Below are positions 22,743 through 35,974 of a stretch of DNA of 64,000 bases, in pieces. The position numbers and the translations under genes were made by a program. Under the pieces are notes generated by a model, which saw only the letters and a program-made list of their open reading frames with translations, had not been told where the DNA came from and ran no database searches. Within the stretch, counting starts at the first letter, position 1. The number at the start of each line of letters is the position of its first letter. Location of the stretch: NCBI RefSeq assembly GCF_009727055.1, contig NC_052350.1:17081984-17145983 (forward strand), given 5' to 3'. The DNA comes from Benincasa hispida. Lineage: Eukaryota; Streptophyta; Magnoliopsida; Cucurbitales; Cucurbitaceae.

Positions 22743-25700
22743 ATGTCTACACGGTTCGAAGTTGTTAAATTTGATAGAAAAAGTGATTTTGGGTTATGGA
22801 GGAAAAAGATTAGGGCTATTCTGGTACAACAAAAGGTAGCCAAAATCTTAGACAAAAATTACCTTCCACCAACAATTACAGAAGTTGGAAAAAGGATATG
22901 GATGAGATGGCCTATTCGACGATAATTCTGTATCTATCAGATGGAGTGCTTAGGCTAGTAGATAAGGCCACTACTACAGCGGAGTTATGGAAGAAATTAG
23001 AAAGTCTTTATTTGACTAAGTCCTTGCCATATAAATTATATCTAAAAGAGAAATTCTTTGGATATAAGATGGACTCTAGTAAAGGCTTAGAAGAGAACCT
23101 AGATGAATTTTAGAAGATTATAGTTGATCTTAATAACATCGGTGAGAAGATGTCCGATGAAAATCAAGCAGTTATTCTTCTGAATTCTTTGTTTGAATCG
23201 TATCGAGAAGTTAAGACAGCTATTAAATATGGATGAGATTCATTGTCCATGGATATAGTATTGGATGCCTTGAGAACGAGAAACCTCGAGATTAAAAAGG
23301 AATGCAGGGATGGAAAGTTACTCATGGCTAGAGGTAGAAGTGAGAAAAAGAACGAAAAAAAAAGAGTCGAGATCTAGATCAAAATCAAAGGAGAAAAACA
23401 AAAAGTGTTTCCTATGTCATAAAGAAGGACACTTTAAGAAAAATTACTCTTTGAATAAGAACAAGGAAGCATCAAGTAGCAAACGTGCAGGGGATTCTAG
23501 TGGAGCAAATGTTACTGATGGGTATGATTCAGAGGTTTTGATGGTGTCCAGCAGGGATATTCAAAATGCTTGGATCATGGATTCAGGGAACATGTTTCAC
23601 ATGACTCCTAATCGGGATTTCTTAATTGACTTTCAGGAAAATGATGGGGGATCAGTTTTGCTTGGTGATAATGGTGCTTGTGATGTAAAAGGAATTGGGT
23701 CAGTTCGAATTACAACACATGATGAAATGATCAGAATTCTTACAAATGTAAGGTATGTTCTAGAACTCAAATGAAATCTAATTTCTCTAGGCTAATTAGA
23801 TAGAGCAGGTTATTCCTATAAATCTGAGAATGGAGTTCTGAAGGTTATCAAGGGTTCTTTAGTTAAGCGGAATGGCCTTTATGTGTTGGAGGGTACTGCA
23901 ATTTCAGGTAGTGTTGCTGTTGTATCTGGAAAAGAAATAGATAAGTCTATGTTATGGCATAACAGACTAGCTCATGTGAGTGAAAGAGGTCTTCAAGCTC
24001 TTTCACAACAAGTTTTGTTTGGAGTAGTTAAAAGACATTGAACTCCCATTTTTTGAACATTGCATAATGGGAAAGTCTACCAGAGTGAAGTTTGGGAAAG
24101 AAAAGCATTCTACTAAAGAAATTTTGGATTATGTTCATTCAGATTTGTGGGGTCTTTCAAAGGTACCTTCTATGGGAGGTTCAAGATACTCTATGTCGAT
24201 CATTGATGACTTTTCAAGGAAAGTGTGGATGTATCCACTAAAACAAAAGGATGAAGCTTTTGAAAAATTTCTTGAATGGAAAAAGCAGGTTGAGAACCAA
24301 ACCGGCAGAAAGGTAAAGTATCTGAAGACAGACAATGGTTTAGAATTTGTGAATCACAAATTTGATAAATTTTGAAAATTTGAGGGAATTACAAGGCATT
24401 TCACTGTTACGTACACTCCACAGCAGAATGGTTTAACTGAGAGGTTCAACAGAACAATTGTGGAGCGTACAAGATGTCTCTTGACAAATGCTTCATTACC
24501 CTTGAAGTTTTAGGGAGAAGCTGCCCAAACAACCCGTTATCTTATTAACAGGAGTCTGTCTTCCACTTTAGGCCTAAAGACTTCTCAGGAGATATGGACA
24601 GGAAAAGCTCCAAGTTTGGATCATCTCAGAGTATTTGGATGTTCAACTTATGCTCATGTTAAGGAAGGGAAGCTGAATAAGAGGGCACTGGAATGTATGT
24701 TTATTGGCTATCCTCAGGGTGTTAAAGGATATAAACTTTGGTGCTTGAAAGAGGGTAGAAATAAATATATTATCAGTAGAGATGGACCTTTAATGAAAAA
24801 GAGATGTCATTTCGTGTCAAAGAGTAGCAGAAATAGCAGACAGTTGATCAGGTTGAGGCAGGTGTTAGAATTGATTCTAAAGTACGACCATCAGTTAGTT
24901 CAGGCGAATCCAATGATCAGTCATCTAGTTCTGATGGTAGACAACCTTAACTGTAGAGGACTTTGATTGATGAGGGAGCTTTCGGTGAAGAAAGTCAAAG
25001 TATCAGTGACCTACAGGACTATCAGCTCATACGTGATAGGTCTTAGCGGGTGAGACAGGCTCCTACGAGGTATGGTTATGCTAATTTAGATGTTTATTCT
25101 CTTACTTATGCAGTTGATAGTATTGAAGCAGAGCCTCTTACTTTTAAGGAGGCAATTGTAGCTGATTTGAAGGAACAATGGAAGGATGTTATGGAAGCAG
25201 AGTTGTTCTCATTGTAGAAGAATCAAGCATAGTCATTGGTTTTAAGGCCTCCTAATCAGAAACTCATTCAGTCAAAGTGGATTTATAAAATCAAGCCAAG
25301 TACAAGAGGTGACAACAAGCCTAGGTATAAGGCTAGATTGATAGCCAAGGGCTACACTCAAAAGAAGGGAGTTGACTTTCATGAGATTTTCTTTCCGGTG
25401 GTGAGGCATTTTTCCAATCGATTAATTTTATCTATTGTTGTTCACTTTGAACAGATGGACGTCACCGCAACTTTTCTTCATGGAGAATTGGAGGAAGTGA
25501 TCTACATGGCTCAACCTAAAGGCTATGAGGTGAAAGGAAAGAAAGACATGGTTTTTCGTCTTCACAAGTCCATCTATGGATTGAAGCAATCGCCGAGATA
25601 GTGGTATATCAGGTTTGACACCTTTATTCTAAAGCAGGGGTTTCACAGGAGCTCATATGATGCTTGCGTGTACTGGAAACTATCTCAGGAAGTACATATA

Positions 25701-26660
25701 TTTATTTACTTCTGTATGTAGATAATATGATCCTGGTGTCTAAGGATTATTCTGAAATATGTGATCTCAACAAACGGTTGAGTAGTGAATTTGAGATGAA
25801 AGATTTAGGTGAACTGAAAAGGATCTTAGGCATGGATGTGAAAAGAGATAGGGAGAAAGATTTGTTAACCATTTCGCAAGAAAGTTATGTGCATAAACTA
25901 CTTGAGAAGTATAATATGTCTGGTTGTAAGGTAGTTTTGACACCCTTAGCATCTTATTTTAGGCTTTCTTCGTCTCAGTGTCCTATTACTAAACAAGAAA
26001 TGTTAGAGATGTCTAATATTCCCTATTGTAATACTGTTAGAAGTATTATGTATTTGATGATTTGTACTAGGCCTGACTTAGGATATGTTATGAGTATAAT
26101 AAGTAGGTTTATGTCAAATCCTGGGAAGGAGCATTGGAATGCAGTTAAATGGGTGCTTCGATATTTGAAAGGTAGTGCTAGTGTATCATTGTGTTTTAGC
26201 GGAGATTGTGATAAATCAGCACTGTTGGAAGGCTTCACGGATGTAGATTATGCTGCAGACCTTGACAAAAGAAGGTCTCTATCAGGTCACATTTTTTGTT
26301 TGTGTGGTAATGTGGTCAGTTGAAAGGTTGCTCTACAGTCAGTTGTTGCCTTGTCTACTACTGAGTCAGAGTATAGGCAATGTGGTTGAAAAGGATTGTT
26401 GGTGATTGTTGTCGCAGGAGTTTATTCCTATCGTCCGTTGTGATAGCCAGAGTGCTATTCATCTTGCGAAAAATCCATCTCATCACGAACGGTCTAAGCA
26501 TATCGATATCAAATTTCATTTTATCAGAGAAGTTGTGGCCTAGAAAGATGTTGAACTGGTCAAGGTTCACACAGTCGAGAATTTGTCAGATATGTTAACC
26601 AAGGTTCTTCCAGCTCATAGGTTTAAATACCTGTTAGATGGGCTGAATATTAAATATGGA
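22743..26660 (+). pseudogene. Ty1/copia gag-pol, complete domain order, decayed
   Basis: gag starts at the ATG at 22743 (MSTRFEVVKFDR) and shifts frame near 22900. The zinc knuckle near 23405 reads CFLCHKEGHFKKNY, so the last cysteine is lost. Protease holds DSG (WIMDSG) near 23575. The GAG-pre-integrase box LWHNRLAHVSERGL is at about 23955. Integrase keeps its acidic positions (HSDLWG, KTDNGLEF, LTERFNRT) from 24120 to 24450. RT runs from 25250, and its active site reads YVDN instead of YVDD at about 25715. RNase H is at about 26230 (GFTDVDYAADLDKRRS). There are at least ten stops or frameshifts. The order PR-IN-RT-RH defines copia. It is not functional. Confidence 0.92.
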
Positions 26661-26704
26661 TAATAGGAAAATTGGAGAATCGGCTTGGCACTTAAATATT
26701 CTTG

Positions 26705-26717
26705 TTATGAGGGAGAT
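26705..26717 (+). other. Polypurine tract
   Basis: GTTATGAGGGAGAT lies directly before the 3' LTR start, at the normal priming position. Confidence 0.75.
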
Positions 26718-27414
26718 TGGTAGAAAATAACAAGGTATTTAAGTGGGTTTTATTGGATTTTTGGTGAAATTAAAGGCCCAATGGCATTCTGGTAATTATG
26801 GACAAATGCCATTTTTGTAATTATATCCATCTTCTTCAATTAGAGTTGGAAATCGTGAGACTCTTAGACAAGAGAGGGAAGCGGCCGACTAGAGAAAAGA
26901 GCGAAGTAGCCGGTTTTGATCAAAGGATTGAAGAGCCACGCCGGCTGGAACATGAGGCTGAAAGGAGAGGCAACTGCAGGTCTTCTCCAGCAGCGTGCAA
27001 GCAAGGCGACCGTCATTCGCAGTGGGTGTCCCCGGCATGAACGTGGGTGACAGGTAGGAGTTCGGTCCGATCTGGGCAACCACCTTGGTTCCGGTTCAGC
27101 GTGGGTTCGCCGATCTGAGCAAGCGTTGGTTCCGGTTCGGTGCGTGAGTTTGTTGCGGGTCTATGTGTGGTGGTTCGTCGGTCAGAGGCGGGTAGTGCTC
27201 TTGTTTTGGGCTGTTTTTCACCGGGTTGTTCTCAGTTTCAGAGGTGACGTTGTGTGTGGATCTCTCGATATCGGTGGATATTAAAATTACTGATTGGTGA
27301 TTATTGTTGATTATCTGTAATTGTAAATTGGTTCTCAAAGTGGATGTAGACCAAATTGATCGAACCATTATATATCTTGGTGTTCGTTCTTTACTACTTT
27401 TGATTTATTCTGTT
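26718..27414 (+). mobile_element. 3' LTR of copia element, 3' end lost
   Basis: Starts TGGTAGAAAATAACAAGG and parallels the 5' LTR to TTGATTTATTCTG (about 27412), then diverges. The 5' LTR continues about 60 bp further to its primer-binding site, so the terminal part of this copy is missing. I find no convincing target duplication. Confidence 0.85.
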
Positions 27415-30069
27415 GAAAGTATTTTTTCAGAAGAAATCAATTAAGGGACTATTAGGTTTAGGAAGATTTTCAATTCATTCTCTCTTTTCTCCCACAATAA
27501 AAGAGATTAAAGTTGGGGTTAGAGATCATATTGAGCTTTTTTTTTCCTTGTTTTATTTTATTTTCTTTTCTGATTTTACAAATGTGAAAGTTGAACATTA
27601 TTTCACTTTTCCTAATTATCTGTCTTATTTGTCATGTAACCAAGTGTCTTATTCACTTTACCATAATTGGAGTGACATCTTAAAAGATTATTTAGCATCA
27701 AAATATTGTATATATTAATTTATATTAGAGACTTTGGCAACGACAACAAATTTATTCTAAATAATAATAGATTTATAGGATGATAAAATATTTCGTAGAA
27801 ATAACACTCGTGCAAGAATTCTTATATCAATCATGAGATTTGCAATAGATATGCATTAAATGAATTTTTTTTTAATCAATGATACAAAAGTGATATATTA
27901 ATGATTTGCTTAAGAATATAAATTGTATGAAAATAGTCTACAAATAATATAATTTATATTCTCTTAAAAAAATACTATAATTTATATTAAATCTATCAAT
28001 AAAATATTTTATCACATAAATGGTTTATTAATGATATATTTTATCGATGATATAAAAATGGTGTATCAATGCTATAGAACCTACAAATTATTTTGTATGA
28101 AATAAATTTACACATATAAGAATTAATTTTGCCACCTATAATAATTTCTATAAATTAACCGCCCCTTCCCAAAAGGGTTAGGTAAAAGACTAAAAAATGT
28201 CTGGTTTCAATAATTTGGGATCTTAGGTATGACTAGGCCAAATCTCTAATAATTTATTTATTATGATTGAATAACTAGACAAAACCATAATGAAGACCAT
28301 TTCAATCCAATATTCATTTATGACATGTCTCATCCAATTCAATTTCAATTTCTAACTCACATCAAATACCCATTCTTAATTTAAAATCATTTAAATTTGA
28401 AACTTCATATTCTTTACCTTCCGGTTAAATATACTTAAGTTTGCTAAATCCTATTGAGATGTGTTGTGAAATTATTGTTTTATCAAAATATTTGAATGAC
28501 TTATATCTTGTTCGACAATATTTTTGTTTTTGAAATTTAAGCCTACTCTCTCCTAAAAGTGCATATTATGGTTTATATATATATATATATATATATATTT
28601 GAGAAGAATTGAATTATTTGTCAAATTCTTAGTAAAATTTGTTACTCTTTGAAATTTGACTTGGTTAGAAATAAATGGAAAAGAAAATTGGTTAAAATGT
28701 AGAGGTGAATAAGAGCATGTCTATTGGAAAGGCAGGGTTGTGTGCAGAGAGTTGAGAAAGAGTCTCCACCGGTACTTCACATAATATCAAGTTGGCATTT
28801 GGCAACCACTTTGGGTGCCACCACACATTATCCAACCACCACATCAAGTTAGGAAATGCAGAGTAGAAACCAATAATGAAAGTAATTCAAGGGAAATCGG
28901 AGGAAATAGCAAAATCCAAGACGTTTTTTATTTGTCAAAAAATGAAAATAATAAGATTTTCAATAAAAGTGTACCATGCACCTGACATATATTTTTTTAA
29001 TCTCCAAGCTATCCTTGGTATGGTCGATTAACAGTTTTTTTGAATACTGTGTAATTGCTATACCGTATATAAATTCTCAATAGAAATACAATGTAAATGG
29101 AATTGTCTATTATGAGACTGTATCAATTCTCAATAGAAAAACAGTATAAATGGAATCATAACGGGATTCAGTTGCTGGATTTTTCTCCCATTTTAAAATT
29201 TGAATTGGTAGTTTCATATATGTTTTGATTTGATTTAACCACTTTTTGAAAATATTCTGAACAAATCAATTTTGATGATTTTAATATATCTTTACATTTT
29301 ACATAATTTTCTTCGTCTTTATTATTTTAAATTGAGATTAAAATTTCTTATCCGATTAGAATTTTACTTTATATTTTATACATATTATCATCCAAACTTT
29401 ATATTTCATTTAAATTTTATCATTTTTTTAATCACCTTTTATTCATTATCACCCGATTATACTATTATACCATTAATTTGTATTTTTGACAATCAAATAA
29501 GTATTCACTTTTGCAATCTTTTTTATTTTTGCCATGCTCTCCAACAAGTTATGTTTCTTTCATAGGTTTTGTGGTTGATGGAGTTATAAATACAGTATAA
29601 TTGTTGAAATTTGAATGTAAATGAAATTATGAATACAATACAATTGTAAATAAACGAGCTCCCTTTCTGATTTTTCTCCTCCGAAATATATTTGAATTTA
29701 TATTTTATTATCAAATTAGATTTTATCTAACTACTTATCGAATTAATCACAATAAATAAAAACTTCCTAATTTTCTCTCTAATTTATATTGGACTTTATC
29801 TTTTATTATCAAATTTGATTTTATCTAACTAACTTTCAATTTGTTTAAATGTTTGTTACAAATTCAATTGTATTTAAATATTTTTTCATTATTTTATACG
29901 TATAGTTATCAAAATTAATTTGATTTTTTTTCATCTTTTCGATGTTTTAATTTTTCATATAGAAACATGTAAAAATAGTTTGTTGTACTTAAAAAGAAAC
30001 GTATAAATGAGAATTAAAGTTTAAATGTTTGAAACATGTGTGCGTATATATATATAGTTCAGCTTATTA

Positions 30070-30106
<37 letters not shown>

Positions 30107-30735
30107 CATCGTCGTCGTCGTCGTCATCATTATCATTATTATTATTATTAAAATAAGATAATAGAAAACCCTAAATCTCATATTCTTCATTTTCTTTACT
30201 TAGTCGCCCCCAAAATCTCTTTTTCTCCTCAATCTCATGTCTGCGATCATTGGTTCAGCAACCCTTTCTTAAATTTCATTGTCTTGGCTAGCTTTTGAAG
30301 ACCACCCTCACCAGGTCGCCAACCTCTTTCGCTCGTACACATGTTTTCTGATTTTGTTTTTACTTTGAACATTGTTTTCAACAATAACATTCTGAAATTG
30401 ATAGTGCTTAAAATTGGTTTTCAAGATCCTATGAGCAAAATAGTCACATGGAATGAAGACGATGAAACTCCCTACAGCTAGTTTGATGTCAAACCTAATC
30501 ATATTTTTAATAGTCACATCATCCTTAAATTGCAATTCTTTCAAATATTCACTTGCCAACAATAACTTCATTGGTACAATCAACTTTGCTCTTTCTCACC
30601 TTGGAGGAAGTCCATCGTTGTTGACATCCATAAGTTTCTAATGGCCCCCGCCGCATCCCTCTCATACACATATTCTATAGGCAGTTGGAAGCATTAAGGA
30701 TCATATTGGGTGATTTTCAATTTTTGCTTCTAGAA
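27415..30735. other. AT-rich spacer with simple repeats, no gene seen
   Basis: Holds an (AT)n tract at about 28574-28600 and a triplet microsatellite at 30066-30150 (listed separately). A small frame at 30453-30641 has an LRR-like string (LANNNFIGTINFALSHL), but one such string is too little to call a gene. AAACCCTAA at about 30166 is a telo-box-like motif. Confidence 0.5.
30066..30150. repeat. Compound triplet microsatellite (TAA)n(TTA)n(TCG)n(TTA)n
   Basis: Successive runs of TAA, then TTA, then TCG, then ATC/ATT units. The TAA and TTA runs are complementary and could fold into a hairpin. Likely length-variable. Confidence 0.9.
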
Positions 30736-32836
30736 TGTTGGGGTATAGTGGTATTCGAGTTGTAAGCAATGTATCTGATAGAATACACAAGCATGCAACA
30801 CAAGCAAACAAAATCAATAAGCACTATAATTATATTTAATTTGAGTTCTAAAGCATGCATATTCAAGTGGATTTCAAGTTACATACCTTTTGTGATGAAA
30901 TTTTCAAATCCAAGCTGTTTTTCACTCCAATTTAGCCGGATAGGTGCCCGCCCCCAAGCCAGTGTCCATCTTCCAAATCAGTCAGTGAACCACCAAGAGG
31001 CCTTTTCTACTATTTTCAGCCTTGAATTGAGTGGTAGAACTCAGATTTGAGTGAATTTTGTAAGTGAATTTGTGGGTTTGAAGAGGAAGAGGAAGAAGAT
31101 GCAGAAACAAGTTTTCTAGCCTTCAAAATCTTTATCTCCTCTGCGTCAACTCAACAAATTGGAAGTCTTTTCTACAATCTCAGCATGCAACCAACATCTG
31201 AAGCTTCAAAAGCCAGCAGCTGCTTGAAAAAATCTAGTGGAATGGTGTGTAAATGCATGGGATACACCTCATGCTAAGGAAAGGTGGGAAATCCCACTTT
31301 TCTAATTTTCTCAATTTTTCCAATTTGTTTTTCATTTAATTAATTTTATAATTAATCAAATTTTAATTTAATTAATTCTCAATTAATCAAATCTAAAAAT
31401 TCAATTTCTTAAAATAAATTTAAAATTGAAAATTTGATTTTAATTAATTAAACATATTTAATTTATTAATTTCAATTTAATATCAAATATTAAATTAACC
31501 ACATACTAAATTTTCACCATGAATTTAATTCATGTAATTGATATTTAAATCAACATTTAAATATTATACATTCTCCAATTTTGTTTAATTTCAAAAAATC
31601 AAACTTTAATTATATTGAATATAATTATGCACACCCTAATTTGAACTTGAACTAATTCGAACTCAAAAACCTTAATTTCAATTTGAACATTTTCAAATTG
31701 AAATTCAATTTGAACAATACAAATTGATATCATTCCAAATTCACTCAATTTAGTAATTCAAGGTGTTCATGTTTTACGAGCTAGTAGAGGGACCTTATGG
31801 ACCTACAGATCACGAGCTCCAATGATTAAGATTAATTGGCTAAACTCTTTAGACCGAATTAATCAGTATTCGTTAACTATCGAGTCACACCACTATAATT
31901 TGACAGTTACACTCTCCTCACTATAGATATATTTGTGTCCACATGATTTAACCATAACCAGTAAGTCGACCCTTCACAGGTTGTTCGTAATACCGACTGG
32001 GTCAATATGTTATTTTACCCTCGATATTATGTCTTATTCCTTAAGTTCCAACTGATCCTCTAATGAACCATTGGTTTATGATCCAATCACTAAACCGGAT
32101 CTCTCTCGAGCTAGTGAGAGGGTGAGGCCCCTTGTTCAAGACTTGGATTCAATACTTAAAAGAACAACCTTTCTCCTATCTCTAAATCGGGTAGGCGTGA
32201 ATTTCGTCTTGCACCTATGTTCCCAGCTATCTACCCAGCCTTACCCTTGAAATTTGAAGCTAATAAGCCGGAGCTATTGAGCCAACCTTCACCTATGAAA
32301 ATCTAAGGATAATCTCGAATAAACATGAGTTTATAGTTAACTCAGGATTGAGATTGAGTTACCTAGGTCATCTAAGTGAAATAGTCAGTCTTAAACAGTA
32401 AACAGTGTTATAAAGTAAGAGTAACATATTTCTTGGTCCGATCTTATGCAAACTCATTACATAGGACGCCCCCACTCCTCATGTCAATACATAAACGAAT
32501 CTGGATCACTTCGTTTGTAGTATCTTTACAACAACTTGTAACAGCTACAGAGTAGGCTGCATCCAATAGTGTTACCAGAATAAGGTACTCAACCTTAATC
32601 ATATACTATAGACCATTTTGGCTATTTACTCGAACTTGATCCATCTCTATGTCTCTACATAAAGTTCAAGTATTTTCATATAATAGCCATGGATCTTAGT
32701 TTATTAGATTTAGACATTATGAATGCAATTAATATATTTAATACCTTTATTGAATAAATATCGAATAACATCTTTTATTAATAATAGAATATGTTTAATT
32801 TTACAAACTGCGAGTTTTAGGACATAAAACCCAATA
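30736..32836 (-). mobile_element. Copia LTR, family A, antisense
   Basis: Begins TGTTGGGGTATAGTGGTATT and ends ACATAAAACCCAATA. It carries the family A landmarks in antisense order, including GTTCAAGACTTGGATTCAAT, TATACTATAGACCATTTTGG and TAATAGCCATGGATCTTAG. No internal domains on either side, so it is probably solo. The terminal CA appears mutated to TA, and I do not see a clean target duplication. Confidence 0.82.
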
Positions 32837-34056
32837 ATATCTTTGCATTCTCGTTTGTACTTAATTTTGTTGTTTTGGGGTAGTTTTGTCATTTACTAAT
32901 TAGTATTTTCTATGATATAATTCTTTTTGCTATTTTTATAATTTTGAAATCTTATTGCCATTTTCCAAACGAAACTTTAAAATTTGTTAATTCTTTTGTC
33001 AGCCCTAAATTAAATAAACAATGGAAAAGGGAGTCAGACTGAGGTCAAAACAAGATGAATTAGGCCAAGGAAAGGGAGTTGGGCCTCTGAGCCAACGCAT
33101 GTTGAAGAAATTGGCACAAAAGAAATAGAGCAATCTCTTTGAAAGAAAGAAACTTTCCACTCTCTCAAGACACATTCATTCACTTTTCACTTTAAGTTTC
33201 TCTCTAACTCTCACTTTTCTTTCTTTTTTTTTTTTCTTTGCTTGCTTTACAAATGGGACATATCTTCTATTTATAGGCATGAGATCCTTGGACCTCAAAA
33301 GAAACTTTCTAGACATTTTTTTGGATCTAACCATTTTTAGATATTTCTATGAGAAGTAAGACACTTATAGATATTTTTTCTTACATATTTACATGCATAT
33401 TCAACATAATTCTAGAGAAATCTGTTGTAGATACTCCAAAAGGCTTCTAGATTAGTTAATGTTTCTTTTACTTCAACAACCCACCCCACGACTCATCTTC
33501 GACCTCCAAGGCCAAGGAGTCCAATTAACATACAACGCGTGAGTTGGGCATTTGAACCAACCAACCCTTCGACTCACATCTTTGGCCACCAAGGTTAACC
33601 ACCTTTGAGGTTGAGGAACCATATTAACATACACGCGCGTCTAGCACGCCCCCAATCCAATAAAATTATAGATTATATTATCAGATTATGAGATAACTGA
33701 ATTTGTGTAAGAGATATAGGAGAAGACTTAGGTCAATCCTTTCTATAAATATATCATTATAACTCCTAAAGAGGTAAATTAAAATCTATTCTCAAACTCT
33801 CTAACTTCCATATTCTTTCACTCTCTAACTCAAGCATCAGAATGTGTGGTAAGCACCACACCAATGAATATGTTTTTTTTTTGTAAGTCACGTTCTTTTC
33901 CTTTCTAAAGAAATCACTGATGGTGCCACATGAAGGTCATTTGCATTATGAAGGTCATTTGCGTTTTCCCTATTCGGATTTTGGCATCTATCGTATCATG
34001 TCAAACCACTAATTAATCCAAAATTTGAAGTTAATGGGTTACAATAAAGTAAAGTA
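32837..34056. other. Spacer with LTR-like non-coding sequence, unclassified
   Basis: Includes a TTTATAGGCATGAGATCC stretch near 33270, CT-rich tracts near 33200 and 33800, and a GC-richer part 33470-33660 with two related strings (TCGACCTCCAAGGCCAAGGA and TTTGGCCACCAAGGTTAACC). It reads like an old LTR, but I cannot assign a family or borders. Confidence 0.35.
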
Positions 34057-34061
34057 CATGT

Positions 34062-35969
34062 TGATGGAGTATACCAGCAAGCAGCGGAAGCAACAAGGAT
34101 CAATGAGCACTCTAACTCATTAATTTTGGCAGTAACTAAAGCATGCTCATACAATAACAAGAGGATTTCAAGCCATAACTTTGTAGAACTTCTTGAAATC
34201 TTGATTTTCAGCTATAAACTTCTCCAAATCTTGCTGTGAACCACCTCAAGATCTTCCCCACTATTCTCTTGGAGCTTTGGATTGAGTTGTGAGACTCAAA
34301 ATAAGCTTGAATTTAGGGAATTTGAAGATTAGGTTATTGCATCACCATGGTTGAAGTTGAAGACCTTCTTCAACCTTAAGCTTTTTCAGTAAAAAATATA
34401 TATATATATATATCAATAGCATGCCCAATTCTCAGCCTAATCTTCTGAAATTTATTGCATGACTATCATGCAAACACCATTGCTGCATGTATTGTAGCTC
34501 ATACTTGGAAGATTGACTCAAATTCTTGGTGGAACCATGAATATGCTACTTGAATAGAAAGTGGAAAAATCTCACCTTTTGGGATTTTTCATTTTCTATT
34601 TATTTTCAAATTTGATTTTCAAACTTAATTTCTAAAATTAATTTTTTTTAAAAATATGAAATCTTTATTAATTTTACAAAATTAATTCAATAATTAATGT
34701 TTCTAATAAAATTAATAATATTAATTAAACAATTTAATTAATTCTAATTAATTCAATATCAAATATTAAATTAATTTCAACAAATCCACCTTCATATATT
34801 TAAATCATATTTAAATATTAATTCTCCTTTTCTGTTAATTCTTAAAATTAAATGTGTAATTATATCTCATATAATTACTAATTTCTTTATTTCTAATTTG
34901 GAACGTTTCAAAATTAACTTATCACGCTACTCTAAAACTAATCCATTTACGAGCTAGTAAGTGGACCTCGCAGACCTATAGATTCATGAACTCCAAGGAT
35001 CCGAGATTAAATTGGCTAAACTCATAACACTGAATTAACCCCATTCGTTAACTAATAGGTCACTCCACTAAAGCCCATAGTTGAATTTCCATCATTGTAG
35101 ATATATTATGTCCACTCGATATAACCATGATTAGCAAATTAACCCTTCACAGGTTGTTCGTAATAACGGCTGGAGTCAAATTTCTATTTTACCCCGAGAT
35201 TACTTCTTGTTCCTTAAGTCCCACTGATCCTCTAATGAACAATCGAGCTGTGATTCAATCAACAAAATTGAGTTCCTCGCCAATGAGAGGGTGGACCCCT
35301 TGTTCAAGATCCGAAGTCAACACTTAAGGAACAACCTCTTTATTATCCCTAAAAGTAGGTAGGAGTGAATTCCTTCTTAGACCCTATGTCCCCAACTATC
35401 TACCCGGTCTTACTCCTGAAATGGAGGTTTATTGAGCCGACACTATTGAGCCAACCCTCACCTATGCAGATCTAAGGATAATCCCGAATAAATAAGAATT
35501 CATAGTTCACTTAGGATTAAGATCAAGTTACCTAGGTCATCATTTTGAAATAGTCAGTCTCAAATAGTAAACAGCGTTATAAAGTAAGAGTGACTGATTT
35601 CGTGGTCCGATCTTGTACAAATCCATTTTCACAAGACGCCCCCACTCCTCATATCATAACATGTACGAATTATGATCACTTCATTTGTAGTACTTTACAA
35701 CTCTTTGTAATAACTACAGAGTAGGCCACATCCAATAGTATTACCAGAATAAAGCACCCAACCTTATTCATATACTATAGATCATTTTGACTATTTACTT
35801 GAACCTGATCCACTTTTATGTCTCCACATAAAGTCAAGTATTCATGTAATAGTCATGAGTCTTTTAGGTTTATTGGATTTCTAATAAGCAATACATATAT
35901 TCAATAATAACTTATTGAATTTTCAAGTTTTATTGTTTAACCACGAGTTTTAGGACATAAAACCCAACA
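34062..35969 (-). mobile_element. Solo LTR, copia family A, antisense, intact ends
   Basis: A 1908-bp block starting TGATGGAGTATACC and ending AAAACCCAACA, flanked by a perfect 5-bp target duplication CATGT (34057-34061 and 35970-35974). It shows family A landmarks in antisense order. No internal region. The intact duplication shows a single insertion later reduced by LTR recombination. An internal (TA)n run sits near 34389. Confidence 0.92.
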
Positions 35970-35974
35970 CATGT

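Noticed and set aside
30453..30641. LRR-receptor-like peptide LANNNFIGTINF
   Set aside because: A single motif-like string without flanking repeats or splice signals; not enough for a gene call.
33060..33860. Possible pararetrovirus or LTR segment
   Set aside because: Only general style (TATAAAT, CT-rich tracts); no coding motif, primer site or border to support a family.
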